NCBI GenBank assembly: GCA_018398765.1
Contig: JAHBMJ010001801.1
Location: 1-64,000 of the forward strand
Direction: 5' to 3'
Length of the DNA stretch: 64,000 nucleotides
DNA from: Chromera velia
Taxonomy: Eukaryota; Sar; Chromeraceae
Shown here piece after piece: positions 44,036 to 58,178 of the stretch. Under the pieces are notes generated by a model, which saw only the letters and a program-made list of their open reading frames with translations, was not told where the DNA came from and ran no database searches. Position 1 is the stretch's first letter. Each line of letters opens with the position of its first letter. The translations under genes were made by a program, and so were the position numbers.

Positions 44036-47000
44036 GTGGTGTGAGTCCCACAGAAGGCTCGGCAGAGGGGGACGGTGAGAGGGAAAAAGAGAACAAACCC
44101 ATTCCAATCGCTCGACCGTATGCAGACGACCTCAAAGGAAGTCATTGGATTGTGGTCAAACCTCCGAGACAAACGCGAAGTGGGGTTCCGATCTCATACA
44201 CAACATCGAGAGTCACGCACACAAGTTCGGTCAGCATCTTTTTTCTTTTCTTTCTTCACACCTTCTTCCTTTCTTTGTGTGTTTCTTTCGGTGTCTTTGC
44301 TTGCTCGAGTGAATCCCTCCCGCCGCTGTCTCGTGCACCGACCTCTTTCGCCCTGTGCGGCGAATCTCGACTTATGCGAATTGTCTTCTCGTTCATTCCC
44401 GCTTCACGTCTCCTTTTGCAGTTTTGATTCGCTGGTTGGCGTCTTTTCCTTTCGGTCTCTCTCTTTGTATCTTCGTCTGTATGCCTGTTTTGCGTGTCTC
44501 CATCTGTTCGAAGGATATGAATAAATGCACCTGTCCCGTAGACCACTGCTGCTGTTGCGACATTTTGGTTTGCATTTGTGGGTCCAGTGTGAGGTAGTGG
44601 CGGTGTCCGATTGTCACAAAAAGGTTTGTCGCCCCCTCGTCCCCCCCTCTCTCTGTCTCTGTCTCTGTGTGCAGTGTGATGGGATGAGAATGGGCTTTGG
44701 AGGCGAGAGCCAGAGCCGCAGTCAGGTGAGCCAGGGGACTGATGACGAGGAGAACAGAACTCTCGACAAGTGGGGGGGGCCCTCTGCTGCTGTGGGCTTT
44801 CCGACGGGTTCCCCTGGGGGATTCTCGTCTACCGGCTACAGCTTCACAGACTTCCCCTCAGGATCTCCTCTGACTGCCTCCTCACGCTCCCCTCCCGTGA
44901 GACCCCAATCAGAGGCTGGAGGAAGCAAAAGGTACGAAGTGCCTTCAGACGCCTTCGGCAACTTCCCCGTCGCCGTGGTCACCGACAGCCGCTCCCGGGC
45001 GATTCCCCGGAGGATTCCGACGGGGGATAGCTCGGAACGGCTCGGATCAGCAGGCGAGGGGGAAGAAGGAGGGGATGAGGAGGAAGAGGACGACGACATG
45101 TCCTCCTCCGAGGAGGACGAGGAGGAAGAAGAAGAGGCTGAGAAGCCAGTGAAGAAGGAGAGGGGGGTGGTGAGTGTCTCGAGGAAAAGTCATATTGGGA
45201 GGACGTTTGAAGAACAACGGCAGGTGAGGGGAAAAGGAGGGAAGCGCACCAGAGCCCCCTCATTGTCCCCTCGCAGTGCAGGGTCGTCAAGAGGACGGAC
45301 AGTGAAGAGAGAAGGGGGGGGAAGGGGACGACCTTCGGGTCCCAAAGGGTCTCCCTCAAGGAGCCGCCTGGGCATGCGTGGGCCCTCGGTGTCTCCCTCT
45401 CCCTCTCGGTCCCCTGCACTATCGTCTTCTCCATCAGGCTCTCCTCAAAGGAAGGCTCTCAGGAAAGGTTCGTTGGATGGTTGCTTCACTTCACTTCACG
45501 CACACATGCATGCATCAACAGCTGATCGATCAATAGTCATCCATCCATCCAGACGTTCTTTCGCCTGGAGGCAGAAACAGTGAGCAAAATGTAAAACTGG
45601 AGACAGAGAGTCGGGGAATGGCCTCCCGCTGCTGCTGAATTCACTCACTGCCTCTGGTTGCAGAAGTTTTTTCTTTCCAGATGCGCTTATGATTTCGTCG
45701 AGAAGGGATAGTCAAGACTGATCGATCGAACAGCTGTCTTACTTTGGTCTGTATCTCCGCTTTCTCATTGTGTATTTTCTGTTTTCAAAAGGAAATGGAT
45801 GGAAGAGAAACGAAATGGCGGGAACTTCAGTGAGAGTGCTACACTCTCTCAGGCGTTTACGGAGGGAGGCTTGAGTTGAATCCGGAGTTGGTCCTTCGGC
45901 CAATACCCTTCCCTTGTTTCTGTGTTTGCAGAATTACCCGCCGCGGTCCCGAAAAAGAGGGGCCGACCTCCGGGAAAAGCGTCCCCGTCCGGTTCTTCAA
46001 TCCTCTTACCCCTCACAGAGGGCTCCCCTTCCCAGGCTCCTCACATGTTTTCAATGCTCCCCCCTTCCTCCACTTTTGGAGGACCTCTGCAGTCCCCGTC
46101 TTCTCCACAGTCCCTGCAGACGACTGCCTTTCCCGCTCTCATTGCAGCCTCACCAGAACCAAACGCCCCCCATGCAGCACAGTCGAACAAGAAGAACACA
46201 AACAACATGCAGACCTCAACCCAGGCGTTTCTGGACCAAAACCCGGTCTACGCAGCAGCGATCTCAAAAGCCTGTGGTCTACAGACGTTTGCCCCCTTGC
46301 AGACTGCGCAGACAAGGGAGGGGCAGAAGAAGAAGCACGAAGGGGTGTCTGGGGACTCGACATCAAAGTCCCCCCCCCAAGTTTCCCCTCTGAGACTTCC
46401 CGCAAACGCAAACCCAGGGGATCCTACCCAATCCCCACCCGCCCCATTACTCCAGTTCTTCCTCAATGCTAGTGGGGGGACAAACTCATCGCCCAGAGGG
46501 TCCCCCTCGTTCCAAGCTTTTCCCCTCCCCGCTCTGTCTTCTCAAGCAGGAGGGCAGTTCCCATTGTCTCCCATATTCCCCCAGCCAGGCTCCCCTCCCG
46601 CCGCATCTGCATCTGCTTGCAGTAGCAGTAGTCCGACAGGGAAGAAGAGGCAGGAGAGAGAGGCCACCAATCTCATGAGAGAGTTCATCAACCACCACAA
46701 TGTGTGGCAACCCCCGAAAGATGGCGTACAGCTGCCCGACGGCATGCTCTGTGTGCTGTGCAACCGGGGTTCGCTGGTGATCACAACCTCTTATGGCACG
46801 CCTGCCTGTCGGTCCTGCAAGGAGAATTGGATCAAATTGTGGAATGCAGCCACAGAGAAGCACCGGATGAAAGAAGCCAAATGGCAAGAGTTCATCCAGA
46901 CTTTTGTGATCAGTCATTCCATCAGACACAGGGGTGTGGTGCCCTCAGGGTGGGAGTCCCTGACCCCGACAGAAATGTGGAAGTTGGCCAAAGAGAATGA

Positions 47001-47928
47001 TTGGCTGACTGCGCGCCCAGAGAAAAAAGGAATGAGAGGACGAGGTGGAGCGGAAAAAGAGAAAGAGCGAGAGGAAGAGGATGCCACTAGGACATCAGAG
47101 CGTAGTCCTCGCACCGGATTTTCAATGGGGGAGAGGGATGAACGGAGAGGGAGGAAGAGACCGACAGAGATCATCACTCAGGAAGATCTTGAGATGGCTC
47201 AAGCTGCTGAAGCTGCCGCCTCCTGTGAATTCACAACCCGCAGTGGCCGTAAAGCCACCGCCCTTGCGAAGATTGTGCATGAGGCGGAGCTCTTCAGGGA
47301 AAGGGGGGGCAAGAGGGATCGGGGAGGAGCGGTCGGAAAGAAAGTCAAGAAAAGCCCTCCTCAACCAACCCGACAGCCACCGAAGCCGCCGACTGAACTC
47401 CCGTCTCCCACAGGGACAGGAGAGAAAAGGGGAAGGGGAAGGCCCCGCAAGTACCCCCTGGAGGGCGGAGGAGAGACCCAAAAGGAAGACAAAGAGGGGC
47501 CTGAGGGGGCTGGAGGTGCCACGACCCTCCCGGCCCCCGCCGCCGCCGCCGGAGCCCATGAAGTTTCGTCCCCAGTCACTTCCCCTGCAGTACGAAGGAA
47601 GGGGGAGGGGGGGGAGACCCGCAAATCTCCGTCACTTCCCACGCGTCGGTCGGCAATAGCAGCCGTAGCCGACTCCGCAGTTTCCTTCAATTCCCGTTCG
47701 TTGTCGTCCTTCGTGTCTTCCTCTTCGTCGTCTGTGTCGATCCTGTCCCATGGGGGAAGGGGGGAGACCGACAAAGCGCTGGCGTCTGCGTGTGTGTCGG
47801 GTCGGACGTGTGAGCCCTCTGTGATCACTCAGCAGGAGGACAAAGGGGGAAGGAATGACGACATGAAGAGACGGTCAGACGCCGCAGAGGCACGTGACGA
47901 ACTGGAGGCAGAAGATTTGGATATGTGA
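41281..47928 (+). CDS. large AT-hook / Cys4-finger nuclear protein, 6 exons
   Basis: Proposed exons are 41281-41440, 41672-41965, 42326-42791, 43302-44229, 44675-45467 and 45932-47928. They join in phase to give 1,545 residues; the end of exon 2 is the least certain. The N-terminal third is low-complexity (Pro/Gly/Ser). Exon 4 has a compact, Trp/Tyr-rich domain (around KWDVMCDSYDNDIFPTGEF and LINDLYRYLPFLLPFFGF) that I do not recognise, then a polyglutamine run. Exon 5 has an acidic Glu/Asp tract followed by basic Ser-Arg-Pro repeats. Exon 6 opens with an AT-hook (KKRGRPPGK). It then has a zinc finger C-x2-C-x15-C-x2-C (CVLCNRG...CRSC), GATA-like in layout but lacking the GATA tryptophan. A second AT-hook follows (RGRGRPRKYP). 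AT-hooks bind the minor groove of AT-rich DNA, so a chromatin or transcription role is likely. No enzyme domain is seen. Confidence 0.75.
42227..42262 (+). repeat. (TC)n microsatellite in intron 2 of the AT-hook gene
   Basis: A run of about 18 TC units ends in CTCGCAG, which itself looks like a splice acceptor. The acceptor that keeps frame with the next exon is the later TTCGCAG at 42319-42325. Use of the first site would add sequence to the 5' side of exon 3. A (GT)n tract sits similarly in intron 3 at about 43120-43158. Confidence 0.85.
44001..44034 (+). repeat. CAG tract encoding polyglutamine
   Basis: About eleven consecutive CAG codons in exon 4 of the AT-hook gene encode a Gln run after HQ. 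Pure codon repetition, not mixed CAG/CAA, suggests recent slippage and possible length variation between strains. Confidence 0.9.
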
Positions 47929-50206
47929 TGGATGAGTCAGATTGGGTGGGTAGGAGGAATGAGATCGTGTGAACAAGAAGGGGTGAAGGAAGGCAGGAGA
48001 GCGAGCGTGTGGCTTGACTGAGTAATTCCGTCAGCCGGCTTCTTTCGAACATGGTGGAGAACAAAGAAAGTATTGTTCTTGTCTGTGCTTGTGGAATTCA
48101 TTTTCTTCCTTTCGTGAATGGAAGGAGGGGAGGAAAAATGACAAGAAGAGCGCGGTATTTTCCGGGTTTCTTTCCTCGTCTGTTCTTTATCACGCAGTCA
48201 GTCAAAGGCTTTTCGAACGGACCGTAAATTAAATTGACAGATAGACAGAGAGACAGAGAGAGACACACAGAGAGGTGGTTACGGAAAGGGTCGGGGGGAA
48301 CAATGGGGGTTCCTTCCTGTGTGTTTCCTTTTTCTTTCAGATTGACGGAGAGAGAAGCAATTAGGAAATCCATGACCTTCCTTCGGTCTTGGTTAGTCGT
48401 GATGCCCTTCTCCGTCTGCAGGCTTTCCCCCCCCCCCTTTCTCCCTCTGTTCTTCTCTTGGAAATTCATTCGGACAGACGGAAAGCTCTTGTCTTTTCGC
48501 CTTCTGCACCCCGGTCCCTTTTTCCTCCCCTGCATGGGTGCATCCTTCTGCTCCCCCTCTCTGTTTGTCGTTGTTTAGTGATGTTTGAGGGGCAGTTTTT
48601 CTGCCCTTCCTGTTTCATGCTGGGGCTACGATCATTTGCCCAAATGACCAAAGAATTCGATGCCCATGGGCCTAGAACTCCCTCTCTTTCTTTCTCGCCC
48701 TTCTCACGGTTTCTTTTTGCGCGTGTGCGCTTGTTGCCCTGCTCAGGCCTTTCTCCCTGCCTCAGTGAGCTCCTTCGGCAATTCTGACCTTCCCTTCTAA
48801 GCTCCTGGAAGCTCTTTGCTCTTCGTAGAAGTGTACGGCTTTGTTGTGCACTAATCTTTTCTCTCTTCCTGGTAGGCAGTCTTTCTTAATTCGTCGGCAA
48901 AATGATTACACCTTCGAGAGAGGAGCAGAGAGACGCCCTTTCTCCGTCGTTCTTCCCACTGAGGTCGGGCCTGCCTGTAGACGACTAGACAAAGGCATGT
49001 CGCGGGGGGCCGAGGAATGGTCAAAAAAGAGTAGTTGGCTTGTTTCTGTCTTCTCCCCCCCCCTCCATGACCGTCCTTCTCCACCCCTCATGTCTTTCAT
49101 TGGAGGTTTCATAGCATCTCTCCAGACACCCCTTCAAAGGGGCGACACAGGTCCATGCTATGTGATGCTCGCTGTGCTGTGCCTGTGTGGGTTGTGAGTG
49201 AAGAGAAAAAGAATAAGAAGAGGCCTGCAGGAAAGGGCCCTTCTCCTCTTCGCCCCCACCCGCTTTACGGCAGTGCATGTGTGAAAGAAGAAAACGAATT
49301 CAGAGCGCAGACAGAGAAAGGGAAAGAAAGATGAATGGATGAATGAATGAATCCCCACTTCGCCTGCTCTGGGAGGTTGAACGACAAGACAAGACCTGGA
49401 CAGTCAGATAAGAAAGAAGTGCGAAGCCGCAAGTGAGGTGACAGGTGGAAGTAAGTCACAGGGAGAAGCTGATTCGAGTAAGGAGTGGTAGGAAAAACAT
49501 GTCATTAGGCTTGCCACAGAGAGAGAGAGGGAGAGAGTGACATACCCATTTTTCTCTCCCTTTCGGGACTATAATTCCTCTCTTCTCTTCTCTCTTCCCG
49601 CTCCGGATTTATGTTGGAAGAAGAACACGTCAGCCTTTGCATGTCATGTAGGCTGAGTGTGCAGCACGAATTCGAAAAAAAAAACGCAGAGCAGAAGAAA
49701 TCTGTTCTGGTTTCTTACATGTATTTTTCTCCAGTCGCCCTGCCTCTTCAACTGAAGGGCAGTACCACGCCGTTTTTCTCTCTCTTTCTCTCATTCTGCA
49801 TGCATGTTTTCGTTTCTTTTCTCTTGCTGCCTCCCCCCCCCCTCTACGCACCTCACTTTCTTCTTTCGTTCGTGAGCAAGTGCGGAATTCGTCTGCGCTT
49901 TGAGCTCGAAAGAACGATCCTGTATAGTAATCCAAGGGGGAAGGTTGGCTGATCATCCATCGACAAAAGCGTGATTCACTACTTGATGCAATTCACTTTT
50001 GAAGGAATCGGGAGAGGAGGAAGAGAGGAATTGGCAGCCAGATTATGGCACTCCAAATGGGTGCCAGAAAGAGTTGCTGGACGGGCTTCAGATGCTGATC
50101 GAGGACCTCTCTCTCTCTTATATATGCCCTTTTCGTTTTTCCTCATGGGTGAATTGGGACGAGCAATCGACGTGTAGTCCCTTGCTCTTGGGGTTCCCCT
50201 CGACTG

Positions 50207-50237
<31 letters not shown>

Positions 50238-51459
50238 CCCCCCCCCGAATCCTTCTTAAGTCAAGTGTTTGCCCCCGCAAACCACTTCCTGCGTGCACAG
50301 ATCAGAGCAAAGTACGAATGAATGAGAGAGGCAAAGGATCCTCGCCCATCTTGCAAGCTCTGTCGGGTGGCGGGGGTAGGTAGAGTGAAGCAAAGAGGGG
50401 GAGAGGTTCTGCATGGTTGAACGGTGTGATTGAGGTGTTGAGGTGAAATGGTCGTCCGCCCTTAAAGATCGATCGATCGATGAAGTGGTACTTTCTTTGT
50501 TTCTTTCTTCCTTCCTTTCTTTTTGCATGCACCCCTTCTTTTTCCATCGGTCGGTCATTTCTCTCTCTCCTCCCTTGGCGACCTCACCTCGATCCTTTTT
50601 GAATCCAATGAGTTTTGCTAACCACCTTTCCACTTCTGCTTCCCTGTCCTATCAAAACCGAAACAACGGGAAGGAAACTTGTGCGAAGGATTCCCAATGC
50701 ATTCATTCCCCTCTTTCTCCTGAAGACTCGAGTGAGTGAGTGAGTGAGTGAGTGCCCCGGATGTTCTTCCCTTCCTTCCTTCCTTCCTTCCTTCCTTCGA
50801 ATTAATTCGACGACCACTGGCAGTGGAGACCTTCTTGGTTGGCAATGGCACTCTGCCTGTCAAAGTGCGGACAGTGAGACACTAGCACTGGTTGACAGCA
50901 AGACAGACGGACAGCAATTCACCACAGGGTGCACGAATGCAGAGAGACACAGTCGGGAAAATAAGACAGCTAAGCATCCCTCTCCATACGACGTACTCGA
51001 TCCGAATCGACAGATCTTGATGAGGGTGGTTGACACAGAATTAAGGGGAGACAGGAGAAAAGGAGGTGAAAGGAGATCTTGAAAGGCCAAAAATGTAAAG
51101 CTTTTGATCTCTCTCTCCAATCATCGTCTTCTCAGTCTTGTGCCCCGCCCGCCCTGCAGGGTCTGTCATGGGTCTGTCTGCTTTGAAGGTCATGATCAGG
51201 CTTCACTGCCTAAAACATGCATGACCTAGTGCATGACCTGGTTGCCTGCCCAGGAGTTTGGTGTAAAAAAAAATGCTGTCGTCAAACTACGTTAAACAAT
51301 CACTGACTATCAAGCTATATAGCTATCAAGACTTTTGGGCTCCCACTTCTGAGTCTGCTCATGCAATGAACTCGTAGTCTAGCTCGATTCTAGTGCACAT
51401 GAATGAATATTTCAAAGTTGGATTAGTGTAGCTATATAGATACTACTAAATGATTCGGT
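47929..51459. other. intergenic, microsatellites, no defensible gene
   Basis: This begins with the 3' UTR of the AT-hook gene. Short tandem repeats include (TTTC)n at about 50208-50235, GAGT units at about 50730-50752, (TTCC)n at about 50767-50798 and GAAT units at 49335-49350. Short frames occur on both strands, but none shows a domain, a credible exon chain or a composition unlike random C/T-rich sequence. Confidence 0.5.
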
Positions 51460-52766
<1,307 letters not shown>

Positions 52767-52796
52767 TTAGTCAATCAATCAATACTAGTAAATAAA

Positions 52797-53525
52797 AGTT
52801 GAAGTATAGGGTACCATCCTTGGACACTTGTTCAAGCTTGTTGAGGTGGTTGAAGATGAAGGTCCGAAGAGCGTGAGGGGAGATTGGGGACTCAGGGTAT
52901 CCACAATAGTGTCGTCTGCAAGCAAAGTCCACAAGTGCAACACGGCGCTTCCCAGTGAAAACCTGCTGTCGGAGCAACTGCAGATCCATCCGGTCTCCAC
53001 TTCTGCTACAGGAAAAGGAAATAGCTACCAAACCATTCCGCCATTCCAGTTTTGACTGGAACGGGCGGCTTCCAATTCGTAGAAGAGTGAAAGAAAAGAC
53101 TGCTGGAGAAAAATACGGAAACGGAAGTGATCGTTGCGGTCATTGACTGACCGAAACGGGATACAACAGAGCGTTGTCAACCGCAAAAGAGAATGACCAA
53201 ATGATAGTCAAACAGAATGTAGAGCTAGATCTCCATGATGGTGGAACTACTTCATGAAATAGTCTGTCCGTCAAGGCAGAGTAAATTGAACAGCCGAAAA
53301 GCGTTCGATCAGCTAGTGCTGCACGAAGTGAATCGATCTGAACTGGCTGGTGCTGAATGCGCATGGCATAAAATCGTATAAAATCGAATACTTGCACGGC
53401 AATCCCATCCCTGGGGCCCGGCCAGCATGGCGCTTCGGCACCACGCGGTATGGCCTGCACGCTCGGCCTGGTAGGTTCAGAAGCAAGCATGAATACGCAG
53501 CAGGGTGGTACCCTATATTTCAACT
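52797..53525. mobile_element. 729-bp inverted-repeat element
   Basis: AGTTGAAGTATAGGGTACCA at 52797 and its near-complement ending at 53525 form inverted ends of about 23 bp with two differences. ATAAA flanks both sides (52792-52796 and 53526-53530), possibly a 5-bp target duplication, though so short a match could be chance. The minus strand has a modest open frame around VALVDFACRRHYCGYPE without a recognisable family. No transposase identified. Confidence 0.6.
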
Positions 53526-53530
53526 ATAAA

Positions 53531-54868
53531 CCAATCAATCAGTAGTATACATAGGCTATAACAATGGCATGGCTAGATACATGGTAGATTAAAACTTGAT
53601 TTTGATAGCTTAGATAATTGCGCTAATCATGTAATACCACTATCATCATACCTCGGATTATATAGAAACAATTATTATTACAGTGTATATTGTACACACT
53701 GCTGGATATACTGGTATATAGAATTGCCTTGTTCAATATAAAAAAGTATAAAGACTCTCTACATGTCAAACAATTTTAAAACTTAGTACTGACAAAACCG
53801 TAGCGAATCAATACGAATCATAAATATTAATTAAGCTAGCTTCACTCCACAACCACACTGTTAATAGACAGCGGTAAAGACGGAGTAAGCAACTTAAACT
53901 TTGAAGCCTAATTTGAAGGTGTAGTGCCATATATAAGCACAGCTGCATGGGCAGATCCGTGGTTGGCCTACCCTCATTTTTTTCTTCCCTCGACAACTGT
54001 ATTTCAGTCCCCTGTGCCTTCCAAGTTCTAATGGTCTTTCTGCTGTATTCTCTTGGCCTTTGAAGTTTCCACATGTTTCTACGACGAAGCAATATGAAGC
54101 CGCTGACTTAGTTTGCTCGTTGAACAGCACCTTATAGCCCTCCCCACCACCATCACCCCCATCTCCATCCCTTTTCACCGTCTGCGACTCACACTCTAGA
54201 TCTACCCTGCAAGTCAAAAAACCACGTTTTTTTTATCTTCATCACTCGTGAGTGGGGAGACAAGGGGATAGCATGCATACATGAATGAATATCACTCATG
54301 AGCGGGGGCGACCTCTACAAGACCAAACGGCGATAATGCTCAAAGGCACCACTAAATCACTTATCACTTATTACTTATATATATGAATGCATGAATGAAG
54401 GAATGAATATGAATGAATGAATGAATGAATGAATGAATATGAATGAATGAACGAATGAATAGGAATGAAAACATGTATGAATAAATGAATGAATGAATGA
54501 ATGAATTTGAATGACTGACTAACTGACTGAATGAATGAATGAATATGAATGAATGAATGATTGACTAAATAAATGAATGAATGAATGAATAAATAAATAA
54601 TAATGAACGAATGAATGAATGGGGGAATAAACTTAGGGTGCAGCACTCCAGGATGGTTACTATTCTTTTTTAGTGATTTTAGTATCTCCTCCCCTATATA
54701 TCGATCACCTAGCACTTTAAAAGTGATGCCAATCGATTGTTTAGCTTAAGTTACTTCTAAAAACATCTCAAAAAGGTTGAAACACTTTATGGTTCTTGAA
54801 CAATTGCATGATTTTGATATGTCGCTTCAATATTTGATAAAAAGGCCTCTAAGCAAGGTGGAAGGCTG
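53531..54868. repeat. AT-rich spacer with a GAAT satellite
   Basis: From about 54391 to 54625 the sequence is mostly GAAT units, interrupted by ATGA, TTGA and CTGACTAA variants. The rest is AT-rich without coding features. The frame translated across the satellite is an artefact of repeating SFIH units. Confidence 0.7.
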
Positions 54869-57375
54869 ATATCAAGATGAGCCCCAAACAAAAATTGGGG
54901 CCAAAAAATTTGGAGGGGGTTAAGCCCGTCCGGGCAATCCCGGTGGCGTATGACGCTCAGAAAGGTACTAAAATGGTCCCTAGAAGCCGCTGAGTGCAGT
55001 GGTGCATGAATTTGGACCAAAACTTTCCGGGGCCACTCTCAAAATTGCCAAAATATGCTGAGACTGCTCAAAAAGCACACCAACACCAGTGTTTCTAGAG
55101 CAGCTTTAGTGAGCACCGCGGCTGCACCGTGGTGCCTGCCCAAGCTTTCCGCGGCGCTAGCGCCGCGGTTCTAGCCTACTTCTGACCGTTTGCCGCCCCG
55201 TGGCGACAACTGTGCCTCTCAGGGTGTAAGTCAAGGCCCGGCAGTAGCCCACGGGGTGGCCCAAAATATAAATCCCATCCTATTCTATATAAGCCGGTTA
55301 AGGCGTTTTAAGAACAAAATGACTATTAAGTCAGGTAATAAAAAAACTAGATCAACTAGATCATCAATTGAACTATTATTCAATATTAGATTCAATAACC
55401 TTCAATATTTCTAAATGAGTAGTAATAAAAATGAATCAAACTATATTAAAATGATTATTCATGAATGTACACACCATGAAACATTGTTCGGCATTGTCAA
55501 ATATAATATTAATTAATCAAATCACAGATCTGATAAAGAAAAGAGGGAAAAGGCGGGGAGCATTAGAAGCACAAAGTCTTCTCTCCTCTGGACTTGGAGA
55601 CGCCTCAACCCATTTAACCCCTCCCCTTAATCATCTCTCGGCTGCATTTGATATATATCTGTACACAAAGCAAATATTATGCGATTGATGTGCGATTGAT
55701 ATGCGATTGATTATCGTTTTCTGAAGTTGCAGTCACTTTCATGACCATCGGAATCCAGATCCGAGGTGCATTAACGTCCTTTCCTCTCTACGGTAACAAA
55801 GAACTTCAAGAACTTTTGAGACTGCGTGGTCTTCATGCCAGAGTCAGGCGCTTTTCGTTTGGGCGCCATGACACTCAGACGGTAAGACAGTCTGTGCAGA
55901 CTGTCACCTTCACAAAAATTTAGAGTCGAGTGAGCAGATTCAAGTGTGAAGTATTGAACTTAGTATTCATGGAAGCACACAAATCATATAGATGAATGTC
56001 CTTTTAACAGGTTGAGCCTACTACTCTCAGTTGATCGCTTGACAAGAATCTGTACAGCTCTCTGGGCTGAAAGCTGTCAGAGCAACATTGGCGGACTCGA
56101 TCTTGACGAGTCGACGATCCATTTTTTTTTTTTCGATGCCGCCGCGGAGAAAAAATTGTGATTGAGGTTTTTGTTATGCATGCCGTGTCCCCGTATATGA
56201 GAGGCGGATCTAGCCTAGTCTAAAGAAAAAGGCGACGGTCCCGCCACTCCGCGGCGGACCCGCCGCGGAAACTTACTTGACCGGCACCGCGCTGCTCTGC
56301 GATACGTCGTGGTCCTCCCCTTCTTCTCCAAGTTTTTTCCCCGCGGCGTTTACACACAAACGCCGCGGTGTCCAGAAACGCTGACCAACATACAGAGAAG
56401 GGTCATTTCGTCCTTTCGTCTCTTCCTTTCTATCTTGTTGTGTAGAGCAGTACCGATAGTCAAAGTGGCACCATTCTGCTTCCTTAGTACTAGACAAAGT
56501 GTGTCAATATCGGGGTGAAGTCTTGTAGCGCAGTTGATCTGTGATCTGCTTTTGCATATCTGGTAGCTCCAGTCTGGAGTAGTCAGGAAAATACCTCCCA
56601 GACCTCCAAAGCAACATTCCTTCTTTCTACCAGGAGACCACAGAATCGATCCCCGGCAATTTTACCCAATGCTCTGTATCTGTTGGCATCTTCCCAGCCC
56701 AGCGGGATAGGTTTCTGGTATGTCTGCTGATTGTGGGAAGGTGAGATTGTTTTGTCTTCTTGTTGTGGAGAATTGGTGTCTCAGGGGTATTGATCGACCT
56801 CCAGCTCCCCCAGTAAGTGGTTCTGTCCTGCTCTTTCCCTCCAGACAGGAGTATATGAGTGTTGGGCAGTACTTTGGTGCGATGGCTGCAGGTTTGAAGC
56901 ACTCAAGAAGGGAAAAGCCCTTCCGGCAATTTCACATAGGGCCCCCTCTGGAGTATATCTTTCTGTTCCTGAGCAGAGTCTGACTTGTTACTTGAAGTCC
57001 ACAGTGCACCAACCATTTGTTGTCCCCTGTTAGAACTAAGTTACCTGGACCAGATGGAGTATGTCGGTATGCATTTTATCATTGTTGATGTATCACAGCC
57101 CTTTCTGGACTTCAGAGACCAGGAAGGCCTCTTCAACTTGTTGAAGTGCCAACTCTCTGACTGTCATTCTTGGCACTCCCTGTATATCTGGGACCCGTTT
57201 TTTCTGCACTATACAGCTAAAGAGAGTCTAGCAAGGCTGTCTGATGCCTTCGAGGTCACAGCTTGCCGATTCAAAGGGAAAGGAAGACGGTCCTTTCGCC
57301 CCTTCCTCATAAAAAATTTTGAGGGGGTTAAGGCGGTGAGTTGAATTTTTGTTTGGGGCTCATCTTGATATGCCG
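54869..57375. mobile_element. segment bounded by a 28-bp inverted repeat, containing repeat copy B
   Basis: A perfect 28-bp sequence starting ATATCAAGATGAGCCCCAAA at about 54869 recurs inverted, ending at about 57370. The similarity continues inward through GAGGGGGTTAA and, weakly, outward (GCAAGG). Inside lie the GC-hairpin repeat copy B (55149-56368) and a + strand frame at about 56990-57344 (around YLDQMEYVGMHFIIVDVSQP) that I cannot assign. No target duplication found. Confidence 0.55.
55149..56368 (+). repeat. GC-hairpin repeat family, copy B (uninterrupted)
   Basis: The same family as copy A at 21231-29910. It begins with the perfect 20-bp palindrome CCGCGGCGCTAGCGCCGCGG (55149-55168). 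It ends with a hairpin of 11-bp arms, CCGCGGCGTTT / AAACGCCGCGG, around a 6-base loop (56341-56368). It lacks the chromovirus and the MITE found in copy A and so documents both empty sites. It lacks about 230 bp seen in A near 29113-29345. No protein recognised. Confidence 0.8.
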
Positions 57376-57948
57376 CCGCCGCCTTGCGCTAGCTAACTGA
57401 GTAACCTGTAACCATTTTTGACCCCTGATAAAAAGTGAGTAACCATCCACTATAAGGTCTTTAAACATGTTTTAAACAACTTTTAAACACTTTTTAAGAT
57501 GAACTTTGAATGATAGTTACTGACTTAAAATGAGTTCTAACCAAGTAATCCATAACATCATGAAGCGACATGTATTTAACCCCTGTAACCTATAACAAAA
57601 AGAATAACCCACACCAAAATTTTATGTTTTTTGGAAGTAATTCGTCAAGCCGCACCTCAAAAATATTTTATTACTAAAAAACTAAATGAAATTTTTACTT
57701 TTTCCCGTCTCCAACAAATTCGGAGGTCTTTGGCCCCACCTCTTTCCAGAAGGCCATCCGTAAGTCCCTTTCCATACCCCCCTGAAGTGTCTCCCTATCC
57801 ATCTTCCTCCACCCTGCCGTGACCTGTACGTAGGGGGAGGGGGGGGAAACTGTGTCTTCTCAGAAAAAACCTGAACGGGAGTGCGATCAGAAACCTTCCC
57901 TACCCCACTGACCGGCGTCGGATAGACCGTGGTAATTTGCTTCAGAAA

Positions 57949-58170
57949 CTAGGCTCCACACTACATAAAAAAAATAAAAGCAGAGAAAAAGTTTTTTTTT
58001 ATGGATTTTTTTTTTATCATATGATATTTAATAGGCAAACAAGTGTTGTTCAAGTGTTGTAAGAGTGTTCATTGAACCATATACTTTCCAATTGATAAAT
58101 AAAAAAAAAATAGAAGATTGGAAACTTTCTTTTTTTCTTTTTTTTTTTATTTATGGAGTGCAGAGCCTAG
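57949..58170. mobile_element. 222-bp hAT-type MITE
   Basis: The inverted ends CTAGGCTCCACACTACATAA and, on the other strand, CTAGGCTCTGCACTCCATAA pair with few mismatches. The flanks TTCAGAAA (57941-57948) and TTCAAAAA (58171-58178) match at 7 of 8. The interior is A- and T-runs with GTGTTGTTCAAGTGTTGT. A longer relative is at 51460-52766. Confidence 0.8.
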
Positions 58171-58178
58171 TTCAAAAA

